A stretch of DNA of 46,339 nt from DASZQY01 sp036511595. GTDB lineage: Bacteria > Pseudomonadota > Alphaproteobacteria > Rhizobiales > Kaistiaceae. Numbering within the stretch: the first letter of the stretch is position 1; each line of letters starts with the position of its first letter. The DNA lies in assembly GCA_036511595.1 (NCBI GenBank), contig DATCBY010000049.1:1-46339 (forward strand), in the 5' to 3' direction. The notes beneath the pieces are model-generated. The model did no database searches, had not been told where the DNA came from, and saw nothing but the letters and a program-made list of their open reading frames with translations. A program made the translations under genes and the position numbers. Positions 34,948 to 41,865 of this stretch are shown here, one piece after another.

Positions 34948-35889
34948 TCACGCGAGCTTCGCGACCAGCGCGTCGATTTCCTGCGGCGTGCCCACCGAAA
35001 ACGTCTCGGCTCCAGCGACGATGCGCTTGGCGAGACCCGACAGCACCTTGCCCGCCCCAACCTCGACAAACGTCGTCACGCCGGCGCCGCCGAGCCACGC
35101 CATCGATTCCCGCCAACGCACCAGGTCGGTCACCTGCTCCACTAGCCGCTTGCGAATCTCGGCCGGATCGCTGATCGGCGCGGCGAGCACGTTGGCAACC
35201 AGCGGCACCCGCGGCGCAATGATATTCACCTCGGCCAGCGCCGCTTCCATGACCTTCGCCGCCGGCGCCATCAGCGCGCAGTGGAAAGGCGCGCTCACCG
35301 GCAGAAGAATGGCGCGCTTTGCCCCCTTCGCCTTCGCGATGTCGAGCGCCCGCTCGATCGCCGCCTTGGCGCCGGAGATCACCACCTGGCCACCGCCGTT
35401 ATCGTTGGCCGCTGCGCACACCTCGCCCTGGGCCGCTTCGGCGGCGACCTCACGCGCGCCGTCGAGTTCCATTCCGAGCAGCGCCGCCATCGCGCCGGTG
35501 CCGACCGGCACGGCCCGCTGCATCGCGCGCCCGCGCGTGCGCAACAACCGCGCCGCGTCCGCCACCGACAGACTACCGGCGGCGGCGAGCGCCGAGTATT
35601 CGCCGAGCGAATGACCCGCGACGAACGCGATCCTGTCGTGGATACGGATGCCGCGTGCTTCCAGCACCCGCATGGTGGCGAGGCTCACCGCCATCAGCGC
35701 CGGCTGCGCATTCTCGGTCAGCGTCAGCGTCTCGATCGAGCCGTTGAAGATGATGTCGGAGAGTTTCTCGCCGAGCGCCTCGTCAACCGCTTCGAAAACG
35801 GCGTTGGCCTCGAAGAACGCCTCGGCCAGCGCCTTGCCCATGCCGACCGTCTGGCTTCCCTGCCCGGGAAAGGTGAAAGCAACCGTCAT
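34948..35889 (-). CDS. fabD: Malonyl-CoA:ACP transacylase
   Basis: FabD loads malonyl groups on ACP. The 313-residue protein has FPGQGSQ at the start, nucleophile S94 in GHSLGEY, and H203 in SAPFHCALM. R119 (RTRGRAMQ) binds the malonyl carboxylate. First gene of the fab cluster; an inverted repeat lies upstream (35930-35969). Confidence 0.96.
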   Translation of the reverse strand: MTVAFTFPGQGSQTVGMGKALAEAFFEANAVFEAVDEALGEKLSDIIFNGSIETLTLTENAQPALMAVSLATMRVLEARGIRIHDRIAFVAGHSLGEYSALAAAGSLSVADAARLLRTRGRAMQRAVPVGTGAMAALLGMELDGAREVAAEAAQGEVCAAANDNGGGQVVISGAKAAIERALDIAKAKGAKRAILLPVSAPFHCALMAPAAKVMEAALAEVNIIAPRVPLVANVLAAPISDPAEIRKRLVEQVTDLVRWRESMAWLGGAGVTTFVEVGAGKVLSGLAKRIVAGAETFSVGTPQEIDALVAKLA

Positions 35890-35929
35890 CCGCGCCCTTG
35901 CAAGTCGTCCCGGACTGTTGCCGGGATTC

Positions 35930-35969
35930 TCCCCCTCGATAGGCGGCCTTTGAGCCTTGGCGAGGGGGA
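35930..35969. repeat. Two-tier inverted repeat upstream of fabD
   Basis: TCCCCCTCG (35930-35938) pairs perfectly with CGAGGGGGA (35961-35969), and inside it AGGC (35941-35944) can pair with GCCT (35954-35957). It sits 41 nt before the fabD start and 30 nt beyond the stop of the GFA-family gene. It could be a terminator of the latter or a regulatory site of fabD; no U tract follows on either strand. Confidence 0.5.
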
Positions 35970-35998
35970 AGTGTCAAGCCGGCCGTGCTACCGCCGCC

Positions 35999-36469
35999 CT
36001 ACCCCGCGGCCACCGCTCGCGCCCACGCATCGAACAGCGGCTGCCGGTCCGGCGGCTGCCCCGGAAAATTCGGCCCGCTGTCGTCGATCTCGACCCACGG
36101 TGCCTTGCTGGCCGTCCAGATGTTGCCGATCGGCTTGGCCCAGCTCATGTCGTCTAGCGTCCCCGCCTTCATCACCATGAGCGCGCCGTACGACAGAGGT
36201 TCGTTCCACACCTTCGTCCCGCATTTTATGCAGCCCATCATGCGCACCGTGCGCCCGCTGTCGGCCGCCTTGTCGAACGTGTGCAGGTCGCCACGCAGCA
36301 CCGTCATGTCCTCGCGCTTCACGATGACCGAAATGGTGTGCGTGCTGCCGCTGAAGCGCTGGCAGTCCTTGCAGTGGCAATTGTAGACGCCCATCGGCCC
36401 GGCGGTGATCTGGAACCGCACGGCGCCGCACTGGCATCCGCCCTCGACCGGAAACGTCGGCAGCTTCAT
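35999..36469 (-). CDS. GFA-family (CENP-V/GFA domain) zinc protein
   Basis: A 156-residue protein of the glutathione-dependent formaldehyde-activating (GFA) fold. Zinc sites: GGCQCGAVRF, NCHCKDCQRFSG and GCIKCGTKVW, with seven cysteines in the usual spacing. Most GFA-domain proteins are not proven formaldehyde enzymes; the substrate here is unknown. GGAGGA-like sequence precedes the ATG. It lies 49 nt after the deacetylase gene in the same direction. Confidence 0.88.
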   Translation of the reverse strand: MKLPTFPVEGGCQCGAVRFQITAGPMGVYNCHCKDCQRFSGSTHTISVIVKREDMTVLRGDLHTFDKAADSGRTVRMMGCIKCGTKVWNEPLSYGALMVMKAGTLDDMSWAKPIGNIWTASKAPWVEIDDSGPNFPGQPPDRQPLFDAWARAVAAG

Positions 36470-36518
36470 GTTGTCCTCCTGAAACGTCAGGCGGATTCAG
36501 CCCCGCCGCCGCAGGCTG

Positions 36519-37523
36519 TCAAGTCGCCGGATGGGTCGGGCGCAGCTCTGCCGGCGCGTGATGCGCGACGCGGTCGTCGTAGCGCAGCGTGTCGCCGGGC
36601 CGCTCGATAAAGCATTCCGATGCCGCCTGCGGCGTGCCGGACGCCAGCAGCTCCGGCACCATCACGAAGCGGAAGCCCTCGCTGCGCAGTTTCGGCACCA
36701 GCCGCGCCAGCGCCTCGGCGGTGTGGGTGCCGCGCCCGTTGGCGTGCATCACGACGATCGAGCCCGGCTTGATGGCGCGCAGCACATTGGACGTGATCGT
36801 CGCAGCGCTGGTCCCGTCAGGATCGCCCGAGACCACGTCCCACTGGATGACCACCGACCCGATCCCGTTCACCATCGCCGCACCGGTGTCGGCGCACGAG
36901 CCGTAGGGAAAACGGAAGAGCCGCATCGGCGCCGCGACCGGTGTGCCGCAGGCATTAGCCGCTGCCTGCCGCGTTTCGGCCAGCGAGGTTTCCGTCATCA
37001 GCACCTCGCTCACGATCCGCTCGGCCGCCGCCGCATGCAGGTCCGGATGGTCGAAACTGTGGTTGCCCAGCACGAACAGCGGATCGGCGGCAAGCTGCTG
37101 GGCCCGCGCCCCGTGCGTCTCCAGCCAGCGACCGGCTGGAAAGAAAGTCGCCGGCACCTTGTTGGCGCGCAGGAGATCGACGATCGCGCCGTCATATCCG
37201 GCGATCGGGCTCCGCGTCTGGCAAAGATCAAAGGTCAGTGCGATCGCCTTTTCGCCGGCAGGCAGGTTCACGCGCCGGACGATCCCGGCCATCGCACCCG
37301 TCACCGGCGGAGCCGCCTCCGCCGCCGCCGGCATGACGAAAGCGTCGGCGGCGGTCGCATGACGCTCAGCCCATTCTCCCGGTTGGGCCGCCAGCGCCGC
37401 CGCATTGAAGCAGCCAAGAGGCGCCGCCCGCGCCGCGCCGGCAAAGGCCGCCGCGCCGAGCCCCGCCACCAGCCCGCCAAGCAGCCGCCGCCGGCTCACG
37501 CCGGAACTATGACACTCGCACAT
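36519..37523 (-). CDS. Tat-exported NodB-like polysaccharide deacetylase
   Basis: A 334-residue exported protein. The N-terminus has a twin-arginine signal, SRRRLLGGLVAGLGAAAFAG, ending ARA|APL. The NodB fold is evident from ALTFDLCQ (motif 1), GNHSFDHPDL (motif 2, metal His pair), RFPYGSCAD (motif 3), DVVSGDPDG (motif 4) and IVVMHANG (motif 5). Motif 1 has Leu where most members have the second, metal-binding Asp (TFDD). I chose ATG 37523 because it gives a proper Tat signal; the frame extends to 37604. Substrate unknown; chitooligosaccharide, peptidoglycan or exopolysaccharide are all possible. Confidence 0.85.
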   Translation of the reverse strand: MCECHSSGVSRRRLLGGLVAGLGAAAFAGAARAAPLGCFNAAALAAQPGEWAERHATAADAFVMPAAAEAAPPVTGAMAGIVRRVNLPAGEKAIALTFDLCQTRSPIAGYDGAIVDLLRANKVPATFFPAGRWLETHGARAQQLAADPLFVLGNHSFDHPDLHAAAAERIVSEVLMTETSLAETRQAAANACGTPVAAPMRLFRFPYGSCADTGAAMVNGIGSVVIQWDVVSGDPDGTSAATITSNVLRAIKPGSIVVMHANGRGTHTAEALARLVPKLRSEGFRFVMVPELLASGTPQAASECFIERPGDTLRYDDRVAHHAPAELRPTHPAT

Positions 37524-37911
37524 GATGAATCCGGATTTCAGATGAGCGCCGATGACCGGACGCAAAGCCCGACCCGGCGACCAAACCGCCGCTATCGCCA
37601 TCATCTAGATCGGGATCGCGCCGGGATTGAGGCACCGCACCTGACCACCGCCCTTTCAATCCGGCCGCCAGACGCACCCGACGTTTCCGCCTTCTCCCCG
37701 CACTGGTCGGCACCTTGCAAACCCGCCGCTTTCGCGTATAACCCGCGCCGTCCCGATGGGACCCCGGCCGGGGACTGAACGGAAGGCGGCTTTAGGGCCG
37801 TAGGGTCGATAGGCGATCCGGCTTCCGGTGTTCCCGCTCACGAAGGTTCACCGCAAGCCTTTCCTTAGGCTTCGGAGAGGCTTAGCGCCGGCGAACAAAG
37901 GAAAGGCCGCA
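37524..37911 (+). promoter_or_regulatory. 388-nt non-coding region with rpsF promoter and structured leader
   Basis: No gene is evident here. A promoter-like pair, TTGCAA (37715-37720) and TATAAC (37737-37742) with a 16-nt spacer, would start an mRNA with about 160 nt of leader. Downstream, GTCCC (37750) can pair with GGGAC (37758) or with GGGGAC (37770). Next comes a hairpin at 37851-37875 (listed separately). AAAGGAAAGG gives the rpsF ribosome-binding site. The first 190 nt show nothing I can name. Confidence 0.45.
37851..37875 (+). promoter_or_regulatory. Hairpin in the rpsF leader, candidate S6:S18 autoregulatory element
   Basis: CCG-C-AAGCCT (37851-37860) pairs with AGGCTT-CGG (37867-37875): nine base pairs, one bulged C, a 6-nt loop. 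A second AGGCTT at 37878-37883 offers an alternative partner. Bacterial rpsF leaders often carry an S6:S18-binding structure with a CCG element, but I have not matched this to the known consensus. Confidence 0.4.
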
Positions 37912-38391
37912 ATGCCTCTGTACGAACACGTATTCATGGCGCGACAGGACGTCTCGACCCAGCAGGTTGAAGCGTTGGTCGAGCAGTTCAAGGGCGTCAT
38001 CGAGGGCGCCGGCGGCAAGATCGCCAAGGTCGAGGCATGGGGCCTCAAGTCCCTCACCTACCGCATCCAGAAGAACCGCAAGGCGCACTTCACGCTCCTC
38101 AACATCGACGCGCCGCCCGCCGCCGTCGCCGAGGTCGAGCGTCAGGAGCGTCTGAACGAGGACGTCATCCGTTTTCTCACCATCCGCGTCGAGGAGCACG
38201 AGGAAGGTCCCTCTGCAATGCTGCGCAAGAGCGACCGCGACGATCGCGGCGATCGCCCCGGCGGTCGCTTCGGCGATCGCGACCGCGGCCCGCGCCGCGA
38301 CTTCGGCGACCGCGACCGTGGCCCGCCGCGCCGCGACTTTGGCGATCGCCCGCGCGGTGATGGCGACGCCGACGTTGGAGGAGCAGACTAA
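37912..38391 (+). CDS. rpsF: 30S ribosomal protein S6 with long charged tail
   Basis: S6 binds S18 and 16S rRNA in the platform. The first 100 residues are a normal S6 (MPLYEHVFMARQDVS, WGLKSLTYRIQKNRKAHF, RFLTIRVEEHEEG). After residue 105 comes a tail of about 55 residues rich in Arg, Asp and Gly with repeats of the type RDFGDRDRGP. Such tails occur in alphaproteobacterial S6 but vary. ATG 37912 starts the conserved N-terminus; upstream frame to 37828 lies in the leader. Its stop overlaps the rpsR start (TAATG). Confidence 0.96.
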   Translation: MPLYEHVFMARQDVSTQQVEALVEQFKGVIEGAGGKIAKVEAWGLKSLTYRIQKNRKAHFTLLNIDAPPAAVAEVERQERLNEDVIRFLTIRVEEHEEGPSAMLRKSDRDDRGDRPGGRFGDRDRGPRRDFGDRDRGPPRRDFGDRPRGDGDADVGGAD

Positions 38392-38639
38392 TGGTCGACA
38401 TCAACCAGCTTCCGACACGCCGACCCTTCTTCCGCCGCCGCAAGACCTGCCCGTTCTCCGGCGCCAACGCTCCGAAGATCGACTACAAGGACGCCCGCCT
38501 GCTGCAGCGCTACATTTCCGAGCGCGGCAAGATCGTGCCGTCGCGCATCACGGCGGTGTCCGCCAACAAGCAGCGCGACCTCGCCAGGGCGATCAAGCGC
38601 GCCCGCTTCCTCGGCCTGCTGCCCTACGTCATCAGGTAA
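38391..38639 (+). CDS. rpsR: 30S ribosomal protein S18
   Basis: An 82-residue S18, with RRPFFRRRKTCPFSG, IDYKDARLLQRYISERGKI, PSRITAVSANKQRDLARAIKRAR and FLGLLPYV, all standard. The start shares one base with the rpsF stop, which ensures equal output of the S6:S18 pair. Confidence 0.98.
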   Translation: MVDINQLPTRRPFFRRRKTCPFSGANAPKIDYKDARLLQRYISERGKIVPSRITAVSANKQRDLARAIKRARFLGLLPYVIR

Positions 38640-38653
38640 GCGGCATCCGATCC

Positions 38654-38678
38654 CGCGAACGGGACGTTCCCGTTCGCG
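38654..38678. terminator. Perfect 11-bp hairpin after rpsR
   Basis: CGCGAACGGGA (38654-38664) and TCCCGTTCGCG (38668-38678) are exact complements with a CGT loop, 14 nt after the rpsR stop. No U tract follows (ACTTCTC). It may reduce read-through into the DUF2232 gene and rplI or stabilise the rpsF-rpsR mRNA. Confidence 0.5.
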
Positions 38679-38747
38679 ACTTCTCAAGTTGGGGTGTGGC
38701 GGCAGCGGTGCCGACCCGCCTCTAACCGCTCGAAAGGCGGGACAGCG

Positions 38748-39704
38748 ATGGTGCAGACGATCCTCATCGGCATAGCGGCCGGGCTTGCGGCGGCGCTCCT
38801 ATTTCTGGCGCCCGCCAGCGGCACCGTGCTGGCCTTTCCCCTATTCGTGCTGACCGGCCTGCCGCTCGCCATCGTCACGCTCGGCTGGGGCACGCTCGCC
38901 GGCGCCACCGCCGCAGCCACCGCCGCGATCGTCGTCTCGCTGATTTACCCGGCAAGCGTCGCCGCACCCGCAATTTTCCTTTGCCTGTTCGGAATTCCAA
39001 TCGTCTGGCTCGCCCGCCTCGTCGGATTGACCCGCCCGCAGGGCAACGGCGACGCCGGCCTGCAGTGGTACCCGCTGAGCCGCCTGCTGTTGCAGGTCAC
39101 CGTTGTTGCGGCACTTGCCGCCGTCGTCGTCGGGTTGATCACCGGCTACCAGTCCGAGGCCATGGTCAGCGACGCGACCGCGGCCTTCCTCGACCTTGCG
39201 GTCGGCATCGGCTCGCTGGCCCATCCGCCGACCGCCGCCGACACCGAACCGATGGTGCGCATCTACGTCGCCTTGGTTCCGTTCATGGTCTCGCTGCTGC
39301 TTACGGTGATCATGGTATTCGACCTTTGGATCGGCGGCCTCGTCGCCCGCGCCTCGTCGCGTTTCATCCGGCCTCCCGAACCGCTATGGAGCGTTGCCCT
39401 CCCTAACGAGATTCTCATCGGGTTCCCGATCGCGGTCGTGCTCTCGTTGCTCCTGCCGGGCGCCCTCGGCCAGATCGCCGAAGCCTTCGCCGGCGCGCTC
39501 GCCTGCGGGCTGCTGCTCGTCGGCCTCGCAGTCCTCCATGCCGCCACGCTCGGGTCGAGCGCGCGCATTCCGATCCTGGTTCTCGTCTACCTGCTCGCCA
39601 TCTTCTCCGGCATCCTCATTCTTCTTCTCATCGTCGTCGGGCTCGTGGACAATTTCGCCCACTTCCGCGCCCGGCGCCTCGCCAATCGATCCCTCCCGAA
39701 CTGA
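38748..39704 (+). CDS. DUF2232 family membrane protein
   Basis: A 318-residue protein with about eight hydrophobic helices, matching the DUF2232 (YybS-like) membrane family that sits between rpsR and rplI in many alphaproteobacteria. Function unknown. Start ATG 38748 follows AAAGGCGGG; the frame extends to 38694 with unlike residues. rplI follows after 14 nt. Confidence 0.88.
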   Translation: MVQTILIGIAAGLAAALLFLAPASGTVLAFPLFVLTGLPLAIVTLGWGTLAGATAAATAAIVVSLIYPASVAAPAIFLCLFGIPIVWLARLVGLTRPQGNGDAGLQWYPLSRLLLQVTVVAALAAVVVGLITGYQSEAMVSDATAAFLDLAVGIGSLAHPPTAADTEPMVRIYVALVPFMVSLLLTVIMVFDLWIGGLVARASSRFIRPPEPLWSVALPNEILIGFPIAVVLSLLLPGALGQIAEAFAGALACGLLLVGLAVLHAATLGSSARIPILVLVYLLAIFSGILILLLIVVGLVDNFAHFRARRLANRSLPN

Positions 39705-39718
39705 ACGGAGTACCACCC

Positions 39719-40330
39719 ATGGAAGTCATCCTGCTTGAACGCATCGCCACCCTCGGCCAGATGGGCGAAGTCGTCCGCGTCAAGGACGGCTACGCCCGCA
39801 ACTTCCTGCTGCCGCAGGGCAAGGCGCTGCGCGCCTCCGAGGCCAGCCGCAAGAAGTACGAGGCCGAGCGCCACCAGCACGAAGCCCGCAACCTCGAGCG
39901 CAAGTCAGAGGCCGAGCAGGTCGCCACCAAGCTCGCCGGCAAGTCGTTCGTCGTCGTCCGCCAGGCGGGCGAGACCGGCCACCTCTACGGCTCGGTGACC
40001 ACGCGCGATCTCGCCGAGGTCATCGAGGCTGGCGGCTTCACCGTGGCGCGCAGCCAGATCGCCCTCAACCAGCCGATCAAGATGATCGGCCTGCACGAGA
40101 TCAGCATCGCCCTCCACCCCGAGGTCGACACCAAAATCACCGTCAACGTCGCCCGCAGCGAGGACGAAGCCGTCCGCCAGGCGCGCGGCGAGGACGTGCT
40201 CGCCGCCGACCGCGACGAGGCGGAAGAGCGTCAGGCGCCGGCCGCGGCCGACCTGCTCGAACCGGGCGCCGGGCTCCCTGAGGACGAAGCCGATGCCGCC
40301 GACGCCGCACCCGAGGAAAGCGCGACCTAG
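39719..40330 (+). CDS. rplI: 50S ribosomal protein L9
   Basis: L9 binds 23S rRNA at the base of the L1 stalk. The N-terminal domain MEVILLERIATLGQMGEVVRVKDGYARNFL is typical, followed by the long connecting helix (KYEAERHQHEARNLERKSEAEQ) and the C-terminal domain (TGHLYGSVTTRDLAE, HEISIALHPEVDTKITVNVARSE). At 203 residues it is about 50 longer than E. coli L9, through an acidic Asp/Glu/Ala-rich tail, which is common in alphaproteobacteria. Confidence 0.97.
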   Translation: MEVILLERIATLGQMGEVVRVKDGYARNFLLPQGKALRASEASRKKYEAERHQHEARNLERKSEAEQVATKLAGKSFVVVRQAGETGHLYGSVTTRDLAEVIEAGGFTVARSQIALNQPIKMIGLHEISIALHPEVDTKITVNVARSEDEAVRQARGEDVLAADRDEAEERQAPAAADLLEPGAGLPEDEADAADAAPEESAT

Positions 40331-40404
40331 TTCTCCGGGGGCTTGAGGCGGCGCCACAATCGGACTTACTATCGCGACGCGCGGATCAACATGAACCGCA
40401 CGTC

Positions 40405-40426
40405 GCCCGCGACCTCGGTCGCGGGC
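40405..40426. terminator. Perfect 10-bp hairpin after rplI
   Basis: GCCCGCGACC (40405-40414) and GGTCGCGGGC (40417-40426) are exact complements around TC (in practice a 4-nt loop). It lies 75 nt after rplI and 22 nt before the first cfa start. It is absent a U tract. Its presence argues against the upstream cfa start at 40391, which would place it inside coding sequence. Confidence 0.45.
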
Positions 40427-40447
40427 CGCAGATTTGGCGACGCGCCG

Positions 40448-41695
40448 ATGAACAGTCTGCTCCGGGGCTATCTCGCCCGAGCCATCAAGCAAGGCCGGCT
40501 CGAGATCATCGATTCGGCCGGCGCCGCGCATCGCTTCGGCGACGGCTCCGGAACGCCGGTTCGCATCCGCTTCAAATCGGCCGCCGCCGAGCGCGCGCTC
40601 TTGCTCGACCCCGAGATGAAGCTCGGCGAAGAGTACATGAACGGCGGCTACGCCATCGAGACAGGCACCGTCCTCGATTTCGTCACCCTTCTGTATCGCA
40701 ACATCGGATCGCGCGGGCAGGCATGGTGGATGCGGGGCGCGTCCCGCCTGCGCCGTCGCCTTCGCCAGCTCCTCGAAAACAACAACTCCTCCCGAGCCCG
40801 CCGCAACGTCCACGGTCACTACGATCTCGACAGCCGCCTCTACGACCTCGTCCTCGACGAGGACCGCCAATATTCCTGCGCCTATTTCGAGGAAGGCGTC
40901 ACCGATCTCGACCAGGCCCAGGCCGCGAAGAAGCGCCACCTCGCCGCCAAGCTCGACCTCAAGCCCGGCCAGCGCGTGCTCGACATCGGCTCCGGCTGGG
41001 GCGGCCTCGGCATCTACCTGGCCGAAAACTTCGGAGTGGACGTGACCGGGGTCACGCTGTCCGACGAGCAGTTCACCCTCTCCAACCAGCGGGCCGAGCA
41101 GCGCGGCCTCGCGCGCCGCGCCCGTTTCCTCAACCGGGATTACCGCGCTCTGGAAGGCACCTTTGACCGCATCGTCTCGGTCGGCATGTTCGAGCACGTC
41201 GGGCTGTCGCACTACCGCGAATTCTTCCGCCACGTCGACCGGCTTCTTGAGCCGGACGGAATTGCGCTCATCCACACGATCGCCAAGCGGAACGATCCGG
41301 CCCCGATCAATCCGTGGATGCAGCGCTACATCTTCCCCGGCGCCTACCTGCCGGCCCTGTCCGAGCTGGCGCCGCGCATCGAGCAACAGGGCTTCTGGCT
41401 GACCGACCTTGAGATCTGGCGGCTGCACTACGCCGAGACGCTGGCGGCATGGAACCGCCGCTTCCAGGCACGCCGTGCCGAGGCGGCGGCGATCTACGAC
41501 GAGCGGTTCTGCCGGATGTGGGAGTTCTACCTGCAGGTGTGCGAGTTCGGCTTCCGCGAGCAGGGCCTGTGCGTCTTCCAGTTCCAGTTGGCGAAGAATG
41601 CCGCCGCGGTGCCGCTTACCCGCGACTACATCTACGACGGCACGCCGCGCGCAAACCGGCACGACCGTCCGCTTGCCGTCTCCGGACGGCGCTAG
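40448..41695 (+). CDS. cfa: Cyclopropane-fatty-acyl-phospholipid synthase, copy 1
   Basis: A 415-residue SAM-dependent enzyme that methylenates double bonds of membrane phospholipid acyl chains. Residues expected for catalysis are present: C144 (YSCAYF), SAM motif VLDIGSGWGG (177-186), E249 (GMFEHVG), H276 (IHTI), and the RMWEFY segment. Start ATG 40448 aligns with Met1 of copy 2 (MNSLLRGYL versus MNNLLRSYL); an alternative at 40391 adds 19 residues. The residues 1-280 align with copy 2 without a gap. It follows rplI in the ribosomal operon direction but may be transcribed separately. Confidence 0.93.
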   Translation: MNSLLRGYLARAIKQGRLEIIDSAGAAHRFGDGSGTPVRIRFKSAAAERALLLDPEMKLGEEYMNGGYAIETGTVLDFVTLLYRNIGSRGQAWWMRGASRLRRRLRQLLENNNSSRARRNVHGHYDLDSRLYDLVLDEDRQYSCAYFEEGVTDLDQAQAAKKRHLAAKLDLKPGQRVLDIGSGWGGLGIYLAENFGVDVTGVTLSDEQFTLSNQRAEQRGLARRARFLNRDYRALEGTFDRIVSVGMFEHVGLSHYREFFRHVDRLLEPDGIALIHTIAKRNDPAPINPWMQRYIFPGAYLPALSELAPRIEQQGFWLTDLEIWRLHYAETLAAWNRRFQARRAEAAAIYDERFCRMWEFYLQVCEFGFREQGLCVFQFQLAKNAAAVPLTRDYIYDGTPRANRHDRPLAVSGRR

Positions 41696-41763
41696 ACCCG
41701 CCGGAACAACCGCGATCGCGGCTGCCATTTTCCCCGACGCCCAACCGGCTCGGCCATAACCAC

Positions 41764-41822
41764 TTGAGCGCATGCGGCAATCGGGGCTAACATTATAGCG
41801 GGTCGGCAGCGCCAAGCTGCCG
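41764..41822 (+). promoter_or_regulatory. Candidate promoter and 5' hairpin before the second cfa gene
   Basis: TTGAGC (41764-41769) and GCTAAC (41786-41791) are 16 nt apart and could form a promoter. Downstream, CGGCAGC (41804-41810) and GCTGCCG (41816-41822) make a perfect 7-bp hairpin with a 5-nt loop in the 5' leader. Both are read by eye only. Confidence 0.3.
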
Positions 41823-41865
41823 AGGGCAACTGATCGAGAGGGCCGTGTGACGGCCTGGTTTCGCC

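Noticed and set aside
38221..38391. Dense GCGATCGC-type words resembling HIP1
   Set aside because: Several copies come from the Gly-Asp-Arg repeat codons in the S6 tail, so codon repetition explains them.
39905..41815. 636-residue minus-strand frame opposite rplI and cfa
   Set aside because: A shadow frame from high-GC third positions; the plus-strand genes have clear motifs.
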